Shown here piece after piece: positions 28,366-36,521 of a DNA stretch of 64,000 bases. The notes below the pieces were generated by a model. That model saw only the letters and a program-made list of their open reading frames with translations, had not been told where the DNA came from and did no database searches. Each line of letters opens with the position of its first letter. Within the stretch, counting starts at the first letter, position 1. A program made the translations under genes and the position numbers. The stretch comes from Lachnospiraceae bacterium (GTDB lineage: Bacteria > Bacillota > Clostridia > Lachnospirales > Lachnospiraceae), in NCBI GenBank assembly GCA_021203205.1, contig JAJQBQ010000061.1, positions 1 through 64,000 of the forward strand. The letters are read 5' to 3'.

Positions 28366-30378
28366 ATGTCAGAAGAAAATAGAATTTGGAATGAACAGAC
28401 AGATTCGCCGGACGGGGCAGCTTCCGGTGAGACAACCGGGAATGATGTAACAGGCACTGCGGATTCACAGCAGCCGTCATGGCAGACGCAGCCCTCTCAG
28501 GAGACTCAGCAGGCGACCGGACAGAGTTTTTATGATGCGAACGAACCGATCTGGAAGTCTATGGATATAGATGGGCTGGACACTGCGGCGGACGTATATG
28601 GCAGAACGCAGGGTACAGACAGCCGGAACGACAGTGCGTACGGGAATGTTTCGGGAAACGGGACATCCGGGAGCACATATGGTAATTCCTATGGTCAGGA
28701 TGCGTCGGGAAGCGTTTACGGGAGCGAATCTGCGGGAAATACCTACGGGAATGGTTCCGCGGGCAGCACCTACGGAAATGGCCAGAGCGGGGACATCTAC
28801 GGGAACGGCTCTGCGGGCAGCACGTACGGAAACGGCCAGAGCGGGAATACCTATGGGAACGGCCCTGCGGGCAGCACCTACGGAAGCGGCCAGAGCGGTA
28901 ATACCTACGGGAACGGTTCCGCGGGAAGTACCTACGGCAACACCTACGGAAACGGCGCTGAAGGCAGCCAGTCCGGAAACGGATATGGCAGAAACGTCTG
29001 GGGAAGCGGTTCGCAGCAGAATACTTACGGAAACAGTCCCGCAGGAAACGGCGGCAGTTACGGCGGCGGAAACTATGGCGGCGGCAACGGAAACAGCGGC
29101 GATAACGGCTCAAAGAAAAAGAAGGGACACGGAATTCAGATTGCGGCAGTCTGCATCATCGCTGTCGTGGTGATGGCGGTAGCCTGTATTTACGCGATCG
29201 ATAAGTACGGAACCGGCACAGAGCAGACGGCAAACAATGAGACATCCACCGGCGGTTCGAGTGAGGCCGGCACGGATGTGACGATTGACACAACGGATAC
29301 TACCGAAAATCAGGTAAACCTCACCGTTTCCGATACGGAAGACACCAGCACGGGTGTGTTCATCACAGACGTGTCGGATGTCGTGGAGGAAGTGATGCCG
29401 GCCATCGTGGCCATCACCAGCACGACAATCGTGGAGAGCGGAAGCTACGGCCCGTTTTCGAGCGGAACCTATGAAGCCGTGGGAGCAGGCTCCGGCATCA
29501 TTATCGGTCAGACGGACACGGAACTTTTAATTGTGACGAACAACCATGTGGTCAGCGACGCGACATCCCTGGAGGTGCAGTTTATTGACGAATCTTCCGT
29601 GACGGCTTACACGAAGGCAACCTCTTCGGACAACGATATTGCGGTGGTTTCCGTACTCCTCTCGGATATGGATGAAGATACGCTGGATGCCATCAAGATT
29701 GCGACACTTGGAAATTCGGATGAATTAAGAGTCGGCGAGGGTATCATCGCCATCGGCAATGCGTTAGGCTACGGCCAGTCCGTTACGGTCGGCGTGGTAA
29801 GCGCATTAAACCGCGAGGTGACGACCGATGAGGGAACCACGCAGGTCATGATTCAGTTGGACGCGGCCATCAACGGCGGCAACAGCGGCGGAGCACTTTT
29901 AAATAAATATGGCGAGGTGGTAGGCATCAACTCCGCGAAATACTCCTCCACCGATACTTCCAGTGCCAGCATTGAGGGCATGGGTTTTGCGATTCCGATC
30001 TCGGATGTCATTGATGTCATCGAGGAACTGATGAACACGGAAACGCGTTACAAGGTGGACGATGACGAGAGAGGATACCTCGGCGTATCCGGCGGCGACA
30101 TCACCGAGCAGATGAATCTGTACTTCGGTTATCCGATGGGCTTCTACATTCAGTCCGTTGTGGAAGGCGGCGCGGCGGAGGAAGCCGGGATCCAGGCGGG
30201 AGACATCATCGTGGGTTTCGCGGGAACGGAGATTACCAGTTACAGCGAGCTGTCTGAATTGATGCAGTATTACGCTGTCGGGGAGACGGTCACCGTCACG
30301 GTGGCCAGAGCCAATGATGACGGTGAGTTTGAGGAGATAGATATCGAAGTCACGCTTTGTGAGAATCTGGCTGAATAA
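28366..30378 (+). CDS. HtrA/DegP-type membrane-anchored serine protease
   Basis: 670 residues from ATG 28366 (GGGGG ten bases upstream; ATG 28357 is too close). The N-terminal 250 residues are a Gly/Asn/Ser/Tyr-rich cytosolic region with about three 20-residue repeats (GNGSAGSTYGNGQSGNTY). A transmembrane helix follows (about 262-282). The trypsin-like domain has His394 (NNHVVSD), Asp424 (NDIAVVS) and Ser507 (GGNSGGALL). A PDZ domain is at the C-terminus (about 570-660). Such proteases handle misfolded exported proteins. The repeat region is unusual for HtrA and may be unstructured. Confidence 0.9.
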   Translation: MSEENRIWNEQTDSPDGAASGETTGNDVTGTADSQQPSWQTQPSQETQQATGQSFYDANEPIWKSMDIDGLDTAADVYGRTQGTDSRNDSAYGNVSGNGTSGSTYGNSYGQDASGSVYGSESAGNTYGNGSAGSTYGNGQSGDIYGNGSAGSTYGNGQSGNTYGNGPAGSTYGSGQSGNTYGNGSAGSTYGNTYGNGAEGSQSGNGYGRNVWGSGSQQNTYGNSPAGNGGSYGGGNYGGGNGNSGDNGSKKKKGHGIQIAAVCIIAVVVMAVACIYAIDKYGTGTEQTANNETSTGGSSEAGTDVTIDTTDTTENQVNLTVSDTEDTSTGVFITDVSDVVEEVMPAIVAITSTTIVESGSYGPFSSGTYEAVGAGSGIIIGQTDTELLIVTNNHVVSDATSLEVQFIDESSVTAYTKATSSDNDIAVVSVLLSDMDEDTLDAIKIATLGNSDELRVGEGIIAIGNALGYGQSVTVGVVSALNREVTTDEGTTQVMIQLDAAINGGNSGGALLNKYGEVVGINSAKYSSTDTSSASIEGMGFAIPISDVIDVIEELMNTETRYKVDDDERGYLGVSGGDITEQMNLYFGYPMGFYIQSVVEGGAAEEAGIQAGDIIVGFAGTEITSYSELSELMQYYAVGETVTVTVARANDDGEFEEIDIEVTLCENLAE

Positions 30379-30407
30379 AGTCTGCGAATAATTTGTAAAA
30401 GAATCAG

Positions 30408-30441
30408 GGGCAGCAACGCATGAAAACGTTGTTGCCCTTTT
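30408..30441 (+). terminator. Terminator after the HtrA gene
   Basis: An 11-bp stem GGGCAGCAACG / CGTTGTTGCCC with an 8-base loop is followed by TTTT. Confidence 0.8.
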
Positions 30442-30774
30442 AAATGCATATGGGCCCCGAAAGGAAAATTTTAAGCTCTTGCCAAACGCGGCCCGTTTCG
30501 GCGAACAGGGAATAAATCTCCCTTGCTCGATTTCTTAAAATTTTAGAAACTGCCCGGAAATGGCCCAAAAGCGCAGAAATTACCATTTCAATTTTTTCAA
30601 AATTCGTGTATACTACCTCCGGTTCGAGCGCGTGACCATGCAGGATAAAAATCACCTGACATGCAGTGCGTGAAGTGAAGTATAGAACATGTAACAGTAA
30701 TCTACCGTACATTATGCTGATACGGGGACGTATGGGTATACAGACGAATCTCGTGATTTTACAAAACTGTATTA

Positions 30775-30861
30775 TATGACACAAGGGACAAAAGGTCAGG
30801 AATGGAACGCTCGCGTTCCAATTTATGACCCTGGAGACCGTGGTGTCATACTTTTGACTCC
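30775..30861. repeat. Nested stem-loop carrying the dispersed TATGACACCA motif
   Basis: TATGACAC at 30775-30782 pairs with GTGTCATA at 30843-30850. Inside, GGTCA/TGACC and a perfect TGGAACG/CGTTCCA hairpin are nested. The right end, read on the minus strand, is GGAGTC followed by AAAAGTATGACACCACGG, a motif found again at 48721, 53037 and 56511. The rest of the 30442-30892 gap shows no gene; a possible -10 TATACT lies at 30609-30614. Confidence 0.65.
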
Positions 30862-30892
30862 GACATCATTGGAAAAAGAAAGGAAACCTTAA

Positions 30893-32482
30893 ATGGCAGA
30901 GAATACGATCGACAGAAATGAAGAAGAAAGAAAAGAGCTTCATGCGGGAGAAGTTCGCGAAGCTGAGAAAACAGGAGAGGTGATCACAGCGGAAGAAAAC
31001 GGTTCCGGTGACGGCGACGGCGGGCCCGACGGTAAAAAGGGAGGAGATCTGACAGCCCAGGGAGCGCAGACGGGCCCGGGTTCGGACAGCACGGATAAGA
31101 ATAAGGACGACGACCGCTACGAGAAGATCTGTTATATGTGCCGCCGTCCGGAGAGCCGAACCGGCCCGATGGTTTCATTCAGCGGCATGACCATCTGCCC
31201 GGACTGCCTGAAGAAAACGGTGGATTCCATCAACGCCAGCGGGCTGCTGCCACAGAAAATCACGGTGGATGACATCAAGAAGATGCCGAATATTCACATG
31301 ATCAACATGGCGGATATGCCGGGTTTTCGCATGCAGCCGAAGCGCGTGGTGAAGAAAAAAAAGAAGGACGCGGCACCCACGCCGGTAAATTTGAAGGATA
31401 TTCCCGCACCGCACAGGATCAAGGCGCAGCTGGACGAGTATGTGGTCGGGCAGGAATTTGCGAAAAAAGTGCTTTCCGTGGCGGTGTACAATCATTACAA
31501 GCGGATCGCTACGAATATAGGGGATGAGATCGAGATCGACAAGTCGAACATCCTCATGATCGGCCCCACCGGCTGCGGAAAGACGTTTCTGGTAAAAACA
31601 CTGGCGAGAATTTTAAAAGTCCCGCTTGCCATCGCGGATGCGACTTCGCTGACGGAGGCAGGTTACATAGGCGATGATATCGAGAGCGTGGTGTCAAAGC
31701 TCCTGGCAGCCGCGGGGGATGACGTGGAGAAGGCGGAGCGCGGCATCATCTTTATCGACGAGATCGACAAGATCGCGAAGAAACCGGAAACCCACAGCCG
31801 CGACGTGAGCGGCGAGTCCGTGCAGCAGGGACTGCTGAAGCTTTTGGAGGGCAGCGAGGTGGAGGTGCCCATCGGCGCCACCAACAAGAACGCCATGGTG
31901 CCGATGGCCACCGTGAACACAAAAAATATTCTGTTTATCTGCGGCGGCGCGTTCCCGGGGCTGGAAGACATCATCAAGGAGCGCCTGAATAAACAGTCAT
32001 CCATCGGTTTTTACGCGGATCTGAAGGATAAGTATGACGATGACCCGAACGTGCACTGCAAGGTCACGATCGAGGATCTGCGCCGTTACGGCATGATCCC
32101 GGAATTCCTGGGCCGTATGCCGGTTACCTGCCCGCTGGAAGCGCTGACGAAGGACATGCTGGTGGAGATTTTAAAGACGCCGAAGAACGCCATCTTAAAG
32201 CAGTACCAGAAGCTGCTGGAGCTGGATGAGGTGGAGCTGGTATTCGAGGACGATGCGCTGGGCGCCATCGCCGAGAAGGCGCTGGAGCGCAAGACCGGTG
32301 CCAGAGGCTTACGTTCCATCATCGAGGAATTCATGCTGGATATCATGTTTGAGATCCCGAAGGACGACAACATCGGCCGGGTGATCATCACCAGGGATTA
32401 CGTGATGAAGACCGGCGGGCCCAGGATCGAGATGCGGGGGTACAACCTTCCGCCGCAGCCTCTGATCGCGGCGGCGAACTGA
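30893..32482 (+). CDS. clpX: ClpX-like AAA+ unfoldase
   Basis: 529 residues, about 100 more than usual because of an acidic/Gly-rich N-terminal extension of about 75 residues. The zinc-binding domain has Cys80, Cys83, Cys102 and Cys105. Walker A is GPTGCGKT with Lys230, Walker B is [11 protein letters not shown], the pore loop reads GYIG instead of GYVG, and [16 protein letters not shown] and a sensor-2 region ([10 protein letters not shown]) are present. SSIGF is in the place of the ClpP-docking loop. No clpP or tig is adjacent. It may be a second, divergent ClpX. The start codon has a weak AAAGGAA site. Confidence 0.85.
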   Translation: MAENTIDRNEEERKELHAGEVREAEKTGEVITAEENGSGDGDGGPDGKKGGDLTAQGAQTGPGSDSTDKNKDDDRYEKICYMCRRPESRTGPMVSFSGMTICPDCLKKTVDSINASGLLPQKITVDDIKKMPNIHMINMADMPGFRMQPKRVVKKKKKDAAPTPVNLKDIPAPHRIKAQLDEYVVGQEFAKKVLSVAVYNHYKRIATNIGDEIEIDKSNILMIGPTGCGKTFLVKTLARILKVPLAIADATSLTEAGYIGDDIESVVSKLLAAAGDDVEKAERGIIFIDEIDKIAKKPETHSRDVSGESVQQGLLKLLEGSEVEVPIGATNKNAMVPMATVNTKNILFICGGAFPGLEDIIKERLNKQSSIGFYADLKDKYDDDPNVHCKVTIEDLRRYGMIPEFLGRMPVTCPLEALTKDMLVEILKTPKNAILKQYQKLLELDEVELVFEDDALGAIAEKALERKTGARGLRSIIEEFMLDIMFEIPKDDNIGRVIITRDYVMKTGGPRIEMRGYNLPPQPLIAAAN

Positions 32483-32605
32483 GGATCTGTTTAAGAAATG
32501 ACTTATGCATCTTGCACCGCCTAATGTGCGAAGCACAGGTTGTTTCCTTAGGAACACGCCAAAAACGTTCAGAAGTAACTGGATATCAGGCATAAAGTTC
32601 ATTCG

Positions 32606-32646
32606 ATTGAAACCGACATGGGATTCCGTGCCGGTTTCAATTTGTT
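32606..32646 (+). terminator. Terminator after clpX
   Basis: A 10-bp stem ATTGAAACCG / CGGTTTCAAT with a 16-base loop leads into TTGTTT. The remaining part of 32483-32699 holds no gene. Confidence 0.6.
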
Positions 32647-32699
32647 TCCGGAAATTTTCCACCGCGAGGTGAGTAAGCTTAAAAAAGTTATTTTTTGTC

Positions 32700-32728
32700 T
32701 TGACAAAAACTGTCTAATAAGATAGATT
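32700..32728 (+). promoter_or_regulatory. Promoter with candidate BlaI operator, before the ABC ATPase gene
   Basis: TTGACA at 32700-32705, 17-base spacer, TAGATT at 32723-32728. The spacer holds TGTCTAATAAGATAGA, an imperfect palindrome TCTA-N6-TAGA that reaches into the -10. The same TCTAAT lies at the same offset in the promoters at 39372 and 42689. Confidence 0.7.
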
Positions 32729-32873
32729 ATATAACATGCAAATGTCGTGTGTTCAAAACAGAAATTGAAAACATATGGCAAGGGTGCCGATGGGTTCGAT
32801 TTCTGCATGCAGTAAAAGGGGAGTCTGTTCATGACCGGTAAAGGCAGGCGCAGGCTCCGGAAAGAGGACAGTT

Positions 32874-33527
32874 ATGAGTGAAACGATTATCGAGGTAAAA
32901 AACGCGGTAAAAAAGTATAAGGAAACGACAGCGCTGGACGATGTCAGCCTGACGTTTGAGAAAGGCAAAATTTACGGCCTGATCGGCCGCAACGGCAGCG
33001 GCAAGACGGTGCTGCTGCGCTGCATCTGCGGACTGACCCGGGTGACCAGCGGCGAGGTTACCGTGAACGGGAAGGTTGTCGGGAAGCAGGTGGACTTCCC
33101 GGACAACATTGGCATGATCATCGAGACGCCGGGTTTCCTGCCGAATTACAGCGGCTACAAGAACCTGGATATGCTGGCCTGCTACCGAAAGAAGATCGGG
33201 AAGAAAGAGATCCGCGAGACGATGCAGCGGGTGGGTCTCGACCCGGATTCGAGAAAGTGGGTCGGAAAGTATTCGTTGGGCATGCGTCAGCGGCTGGGCA
33301 TCGCGCAGGCTATCATGGAGGATCCGGACATTCTGATTTTGGATGAACCCATGAACGGCCTGGACAACAGCGGCGTGGAGGAGATCCGCCAGCTGCTTCT
33401 GGACTTAAAGGAGAGCGGCAAGACCATCGTTCTCGCGAGCCACAACCGGGAGGATATCGCGGTGCTCTGCGATGAGGTGACGGAGCTGGATCACGGGAAG
33501 ATCATCGCGCATTCGGAGGCGGCGTAA
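32874..33527 (+). CDS. ABC transporter ATP-binding protein
   Basis: 217 residues. Walker A GRNGSGKTVLL, signature YSLGMRQRLGIAQA, Walker B ILILDEPMNGLD and the H-loop SHNREDI are all present, so it should be active. The short form with this signature is typical of ABC-2/drug or lantibiotic-type exporters. It is the only ATPase near two pairs of membrane proteins (34542/35564 and 44219/46827), so it probably serves both. The gene follows a TTGACA-17-TAGATT promoter with a putative BlaI site. Confidence 0.9.
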   Translation: MSETIIEVKNAVKKYKETTALDDVSLTFEKGKIYGLIGRNGSGKTVLLRCICGLTRVTSGEVTVNGKVVGKQVDFPDNIGMIIETPGFLPNYSGYKNLDMLACYRKKIGKKEIRETMQRVGLDPDSRKWVGKYSLGMRQRLGIAQAIMEDPDILILDEPMNGLDNSGVEEIRQLLLDLKESGKTIVLASHNREDIAVLCDEVTELDHGKIIAHSEAA

Positions 33528-33621
33528 GGTCAGGCGTCTGTTTATGGCAGCGATTGGACGGCAGGTAACGAGGGGAAGGAACGAGTAATACACGGCGGTC
33601 AGGTTCATGTCTATTTTTTAC

Positions 33622-33650
33622 TTGACAAAATAATCCGGTCAAAGTAGACT
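33622..33650 (+). promoter_or_regulatory. Promoter of the blaI operon
   Basis: TTGACA at 33622-33627, 17-base spacer, TAGACT at 33645-33650, the same -10 as the promoter at 42689. The TCTAAT word of the other three promoters is not present, so only a half-site like GTAGACT could serve as an operator. Confidence 0.6.
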
Positions 33651-33747
33651 GAGCATGGGAAGATGGTTTCCGAATTGAGACCCGGATAACACTTAAGAAT
33701 ATGACACCAGCTGAAGTAAAGGGAGAATGCCTGATTTTTAAATTTTT

Positions 33748-33920
33748 CGAAAACAGAGGTCATTCGAAAACAGAGGGTGTTACTCGAAAACAGATGGCGT
33801 CATTCGAAAACAGAGGGTGTTACTCGAAAAACAGAGGGTGTTACTCGAAAAACAGAGGGTGTTACTCGAAAAACAGAGGGCGTCACTCGAAAAACAGAGG
33901 GTCTTATTCGAAATCAGAAG
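33748..33920 (+). repeat. 20-21 bp tandem repeats in the blaI leader
   Basis: Eight copies plus a partial one of CGAAAAACAGAGGGTGTTAC-like units run from 33748 to about 33920. Later units are 21 bp and nearly identical, earlier ones 17-20 bp. They lie between the promoter at 33622 and the start at 33968, so they are part of a 300-base leader. Short open frames through the array are products of the repeat period and not called genes. Confidence 0.9.
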
Positions 33921-33967
33921 ATGCCGGAAACAGGAGATAACACAGAAGAGTATCAGGAGGATTAGAA

Positions 33968-34342
33968 ATGGCTACACCGAAAGTATTTGAGAGCGAGTAT
34001 CGCTTTTGTCTGATTTTATGGGAGAATGAGCCGATCCGGAGCGGTCAGCTGGTGAAGCTGTGTGGCGAGAGGCTGGGCTGGAAGCCGACCACCACCTACA
34101 CGGTATTGAAAAGGCTGGGCGACCGGGGTGTATTGAAGAATGAAAATTCCGTGGTTCGGTCGCTGGTGAGCCGCGACGAGGTGCAGACGGCGGAGATCAA
34201 CGAGCTGTTAGACAAGCGTTTTGGCGGGTCGCTGCCGGCGTTTATCGCTGCGTTTGCGAGAAGCGAGAAGGTTTCCCGCAAGGAACTGGACGAGGTACAG
34301 GAGATGATCGAACGCTTCCGAGAGGACGAAGGAGTACAGTGA
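33968..34342 (+). CDS. BlaI/MecI/CopY-family repressor
   Basis: 124 residues with a perfect AGGAGG ribosome site. Winged-helix DNA-binding domain with the family pattern ILWENEPIRSGQLVKL then GWKPTTTYTVLKRLGDRGVL. The C-terminal half is helical and should dimerise. In the family a membrane M56 protease (BlaR1/MecR1) triggers its cleavage; such a protease is encoded at 39454-42219. It heads a run of genes encoding ABC-2-like membrane proteins and a lipoprotein. Confidence 0.9.
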   Translation: MATPKVFESEYRFCLILWENEPIRSGQLVKLCGERLGWKPTTTYTVLKRLGDRGVLKNENSVVRSLVSRDEVQTAEINELLDKRFGGSLPAFIAAFARSEKVSRKELDEVQEMIERFREDEGVQ

Positions 34343-34401
34343 TCATCATTTTTACAAGTCGGCAACAACTTTGAAATCAGACGGCAACATTTTTTACTTA
34401 T

Positions 34402-34449
34402 AATGACACCATGGATGGGAAGAACACTGAATCCGTGGTGTTATTTTTT
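34402..34449 (+). terminator. Terminator-like hairpin after blaI
   Basis: A 15-bp stem (left arm 34402-34416, containing ATGACACCATGGAT, right arm 34431-34445) ends in TTTTTT up to 34449. The left arm matches the dispersed ATGACACCAC palindrome family. Confidence 0.6.
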
Positions 34450-34541
34450 CGACAAAAATGAGCCAAAATGTGTCATTTTTATAAGCAGGAAAATGCAGGG
34501 AGCGGAACCTTAAGGATTTCCGCTCCGGAAAGAGGAAAAAA

Positions 34542-35366
34542 ATGAAGGCTTTTTTTCGCGTTACCGGGAAGGAGCTATCCTATGGCGTTCGCAGCATCCG
34601 CTTTTGGGGTGCGGCTCTCGCGCTGGGGCTGCTGATTCTGATGGATATGTATCAGATCACCGGTGTATTGAATGATATGGATATCATCGGCCTTACCGAG
34701 CAGATCATAGAAGGCGGCTCTTATATGTACTGGGTTCGGTTCTGCGTGTGTGTCGTGCCCTTCGGCTGCTGTTATTACGATGAATACGCAAACCAGGCTT
34801 CGAAATACCGATTGACGCGCTCCGGCCGGGTTACCTATGGCCTCTCAAAGGTCGTGGCCGGAGCGCTGCTCACTGCGGGGATCATGATCCTGGCGAATCT
34901 GCTTGCATGTGCGGTGATGAAAGCCTGCGGCGTGCCGTTTTTGCTGCCGAGAGAGTATGATGAGAACGGAACGCTGCTTACATATAACTATCAGATTTAC
35001 TGGCTGCTGGATCACGATCACTCGGTTTTGTTTTATCTTGTGGAGCTTTTGTTTTCGGCGCAGGTGGGTATCTGCTTCTGCTCTCTGACGATCATGCTGT
35101 CGACCTTTATCAAAAACAAATTTCTCCTGCTGGCGATGCCGCTGACGCTGTTTTTCGGGCTGGATTCTTTCCTGGTGATCTGGTTTTATCCGGAGAGCGG
35201 ACCGGAGTGGATGAGTCTGAGAAGCATGTTCAATTCAATGGCCCGGTATGGCCTGGGGACGGAGCTGCGGGCACTGGGAGTGACCGTGCTGTATACGGTG
35301 GTTTTGTCGGCGGTCTTCGCCGCGGTGTTTGTTTTGCGGATTCGGAAAGTGACGGAGAGGGAGTAG
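34542..35366 (+). CDS. ABC-2-like membrane protein, copy A1
   Basis: 274 residues with about six transmembrane helices, beginning MKAFFRVTGKELSYGVRSIR as in ABC-2 permeases, where an amphipathic N-terminal helix precedes the first membrane segment. Conserved loop: DEYANQASKYRLTRSGRVTYGLSK (partly quoted: YANQASKYRLTR). It is closely related along its whole length to the protein at 44219-45046. It presumably pairs with the B1 protein at 35564 and the ATPase at 32874. An AGAGGA site precedes the ATG. Confidence 0.8.
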   Translation: MKAFFRVTGKELSYGVRSIRFWGAALALGLLILMDMYQITGVLNDMDIIGLTEQIIEGGSYMYWVRFCVCVVPFGCCYYDEYANQASKYRLTRSGRVTYGLSKVVAGALLTAGIMILANLLACAVMKACGVPFLLPREYDENGTLLTYNYQIYWLLDHDHSVLFYLVELLFSAQVGICFCSLTIMLSTFIKNKFLLLAMPLTLFFGLDSFLVIWFYPESGPEWMSLRSMFNSMARYGLGTELRALGVTVLYTVVLSAVFAAVFVLRIRKVTERE

Positions 35367-35563
35367 TGCGAAGAAACGCGTAAAACAGGTCTGTTCATTT
35401 TCGTAGAGTCAGGGAAAGAAAGTAGCAGAATAAAAATTGGCACTGACGAATTAAGATGAAAGTCGCCTCGTCGCTTACGCTCCGTAATGAGGATTACTGT
35501 GAAAGGAAACGGAACTTTCATTATTATTTGTGCCGTCGGACGGACGGCGGAATGGGGATTAAA

Positions 35564-36424
35564 ATGAAAAGAATCATTTCAAATATCAGAATTGTTTTCT
35601 GCTCCGCCGCAGTCAGCGTGCGGAAAATGTTTAAAAATGTCACGTTCTGGCTGCTCATCGTCTATGCGCTGATGTTCTGGTTTCTGTATGCCCTGGGTGT
35701 GCGTCAGCTGGCCGCAGAGTATGACTACGGAGTCACTCCCTTCCTGCTGCCGCTGTTCTTTTCGGACGGCATCTATGGCATGTACGGGAAGCTCATGCTC
35801 TGTCTGGTGACGTGCAACGCGCCGTTTCTCGACCGGCAAAGCATGTTTACTTTACAACGAACCGGCTGTACGGCCTGGAGCATCGGGCAGATGATCTATA
35901 TCGTGCTGGCAAACATTATTTTTATGGCGATTATGATGGCGACACAGGTCATCTTTCTGTTCCCTCACCTGACCATATCGGACAAGTGGGGCAGCGTGCT
36001 GTACACCATCGCGAACCTCCCGGAAGTGATTTCCGACTACGGCGGGTATGGGTATATTAATGGGAGCATGATACTCGGAATGGAAGCGACGACGGCTCTG
36101 ACAATGCAGTTGGTGCTGTGTGTGCTTCTGGGATCTGTCGTCGGCGCGGTCATTTTCCTGATCAACGGTCTGACCCACAGCGGCTTCGGAGGCATTTTCG
36201 CCGTGGGGTGTATGATCCTCACAAACTGGCTCTCGGAGATAGCCCTGGATCGGGGCCTGGATTTTGACAAATTGTTTCTGTTTCGGTGGCTCAACATCGG
36301 TGATTACATGAGCGGAACCTATGATTTTGTGACAAATGTGCTACTGCTTGTCCTGATGTTTTTGGCGCTGGCGGTTCTTTCCTGCGTCTGCGTGAAAAAG
36401 AGGTGGATCCGGACGACGGAGTGA
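35564..36424 (+). CDS. ABC-2-like membrane protein, copy B1
   Basis: 286 residues from ATG 35564, chosen by alignment with the paralogue at 46827 and GGGGAT upstream; the frame stays open further upstream. About six transmembrane helices. Conserved blocks shared with the paralogue: FWFLYALGVRQLAAEY, GVTPFLLPLFF, YGMYGKLMLCLV, CNAPFLDR and the C-terminal VKKRWIRTTE. The C-terminal KKRWIRT(T) tail is common to both copies. Likely the second half of the exporter membrane domain. Confidence 0.78.
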   Translation: MKRIISNIRIVFCSAAVSVRKMFKNVTFWLLIVYALMFWFLYALGVRQLAAEYDYGVTPFLLPLFFSDGIYGMYGKLMLCLVTCNAPFLDRQSMFTLQRTGCTAWSIGQMIYIVLANIIFMAIMMATQVIFLFPHLTISDKWGSVLYTIANLPEVISDYGGYGYINGSMILGMEATTALTMQLVLCVLLGSVVGAVIFLINGLTHSGFGGIFAVGCMILTNWLSEIALDRGLDFDKLFLFRWLNIGDYMSGTYDFVTNVLLLVLMFLALAVLSCVCVKKRWIRTTE

Positions 36425-36521
36425 GGGAAGAACAGGAAAACGGCCTTTGCAGACTTAAGGGTGAAAGCAGAAGGAATTTCCCCGGATTTTATACGGCGGA
36501 GATGGAGGCGGGAAGAGGAAG

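Noticed and set aside
31175..32391. Antisense frames inside clpX
   Set aside because: They lack ribosome sites and domains and mirror the codon bias of the ClpX gene.
33748..33920. Possible CRISPR array
   Set aside because: Units are directly adjacent without unique spacers and no cas genes are present.
33701..33965. Short frames through the 20-21 bp repeats encoding Lys/Asn/Arg/Gly heptads
   Set aside because: The 21-base period keeps several frames open at once; there is no ribosome site and composition is dictated by the repeat.
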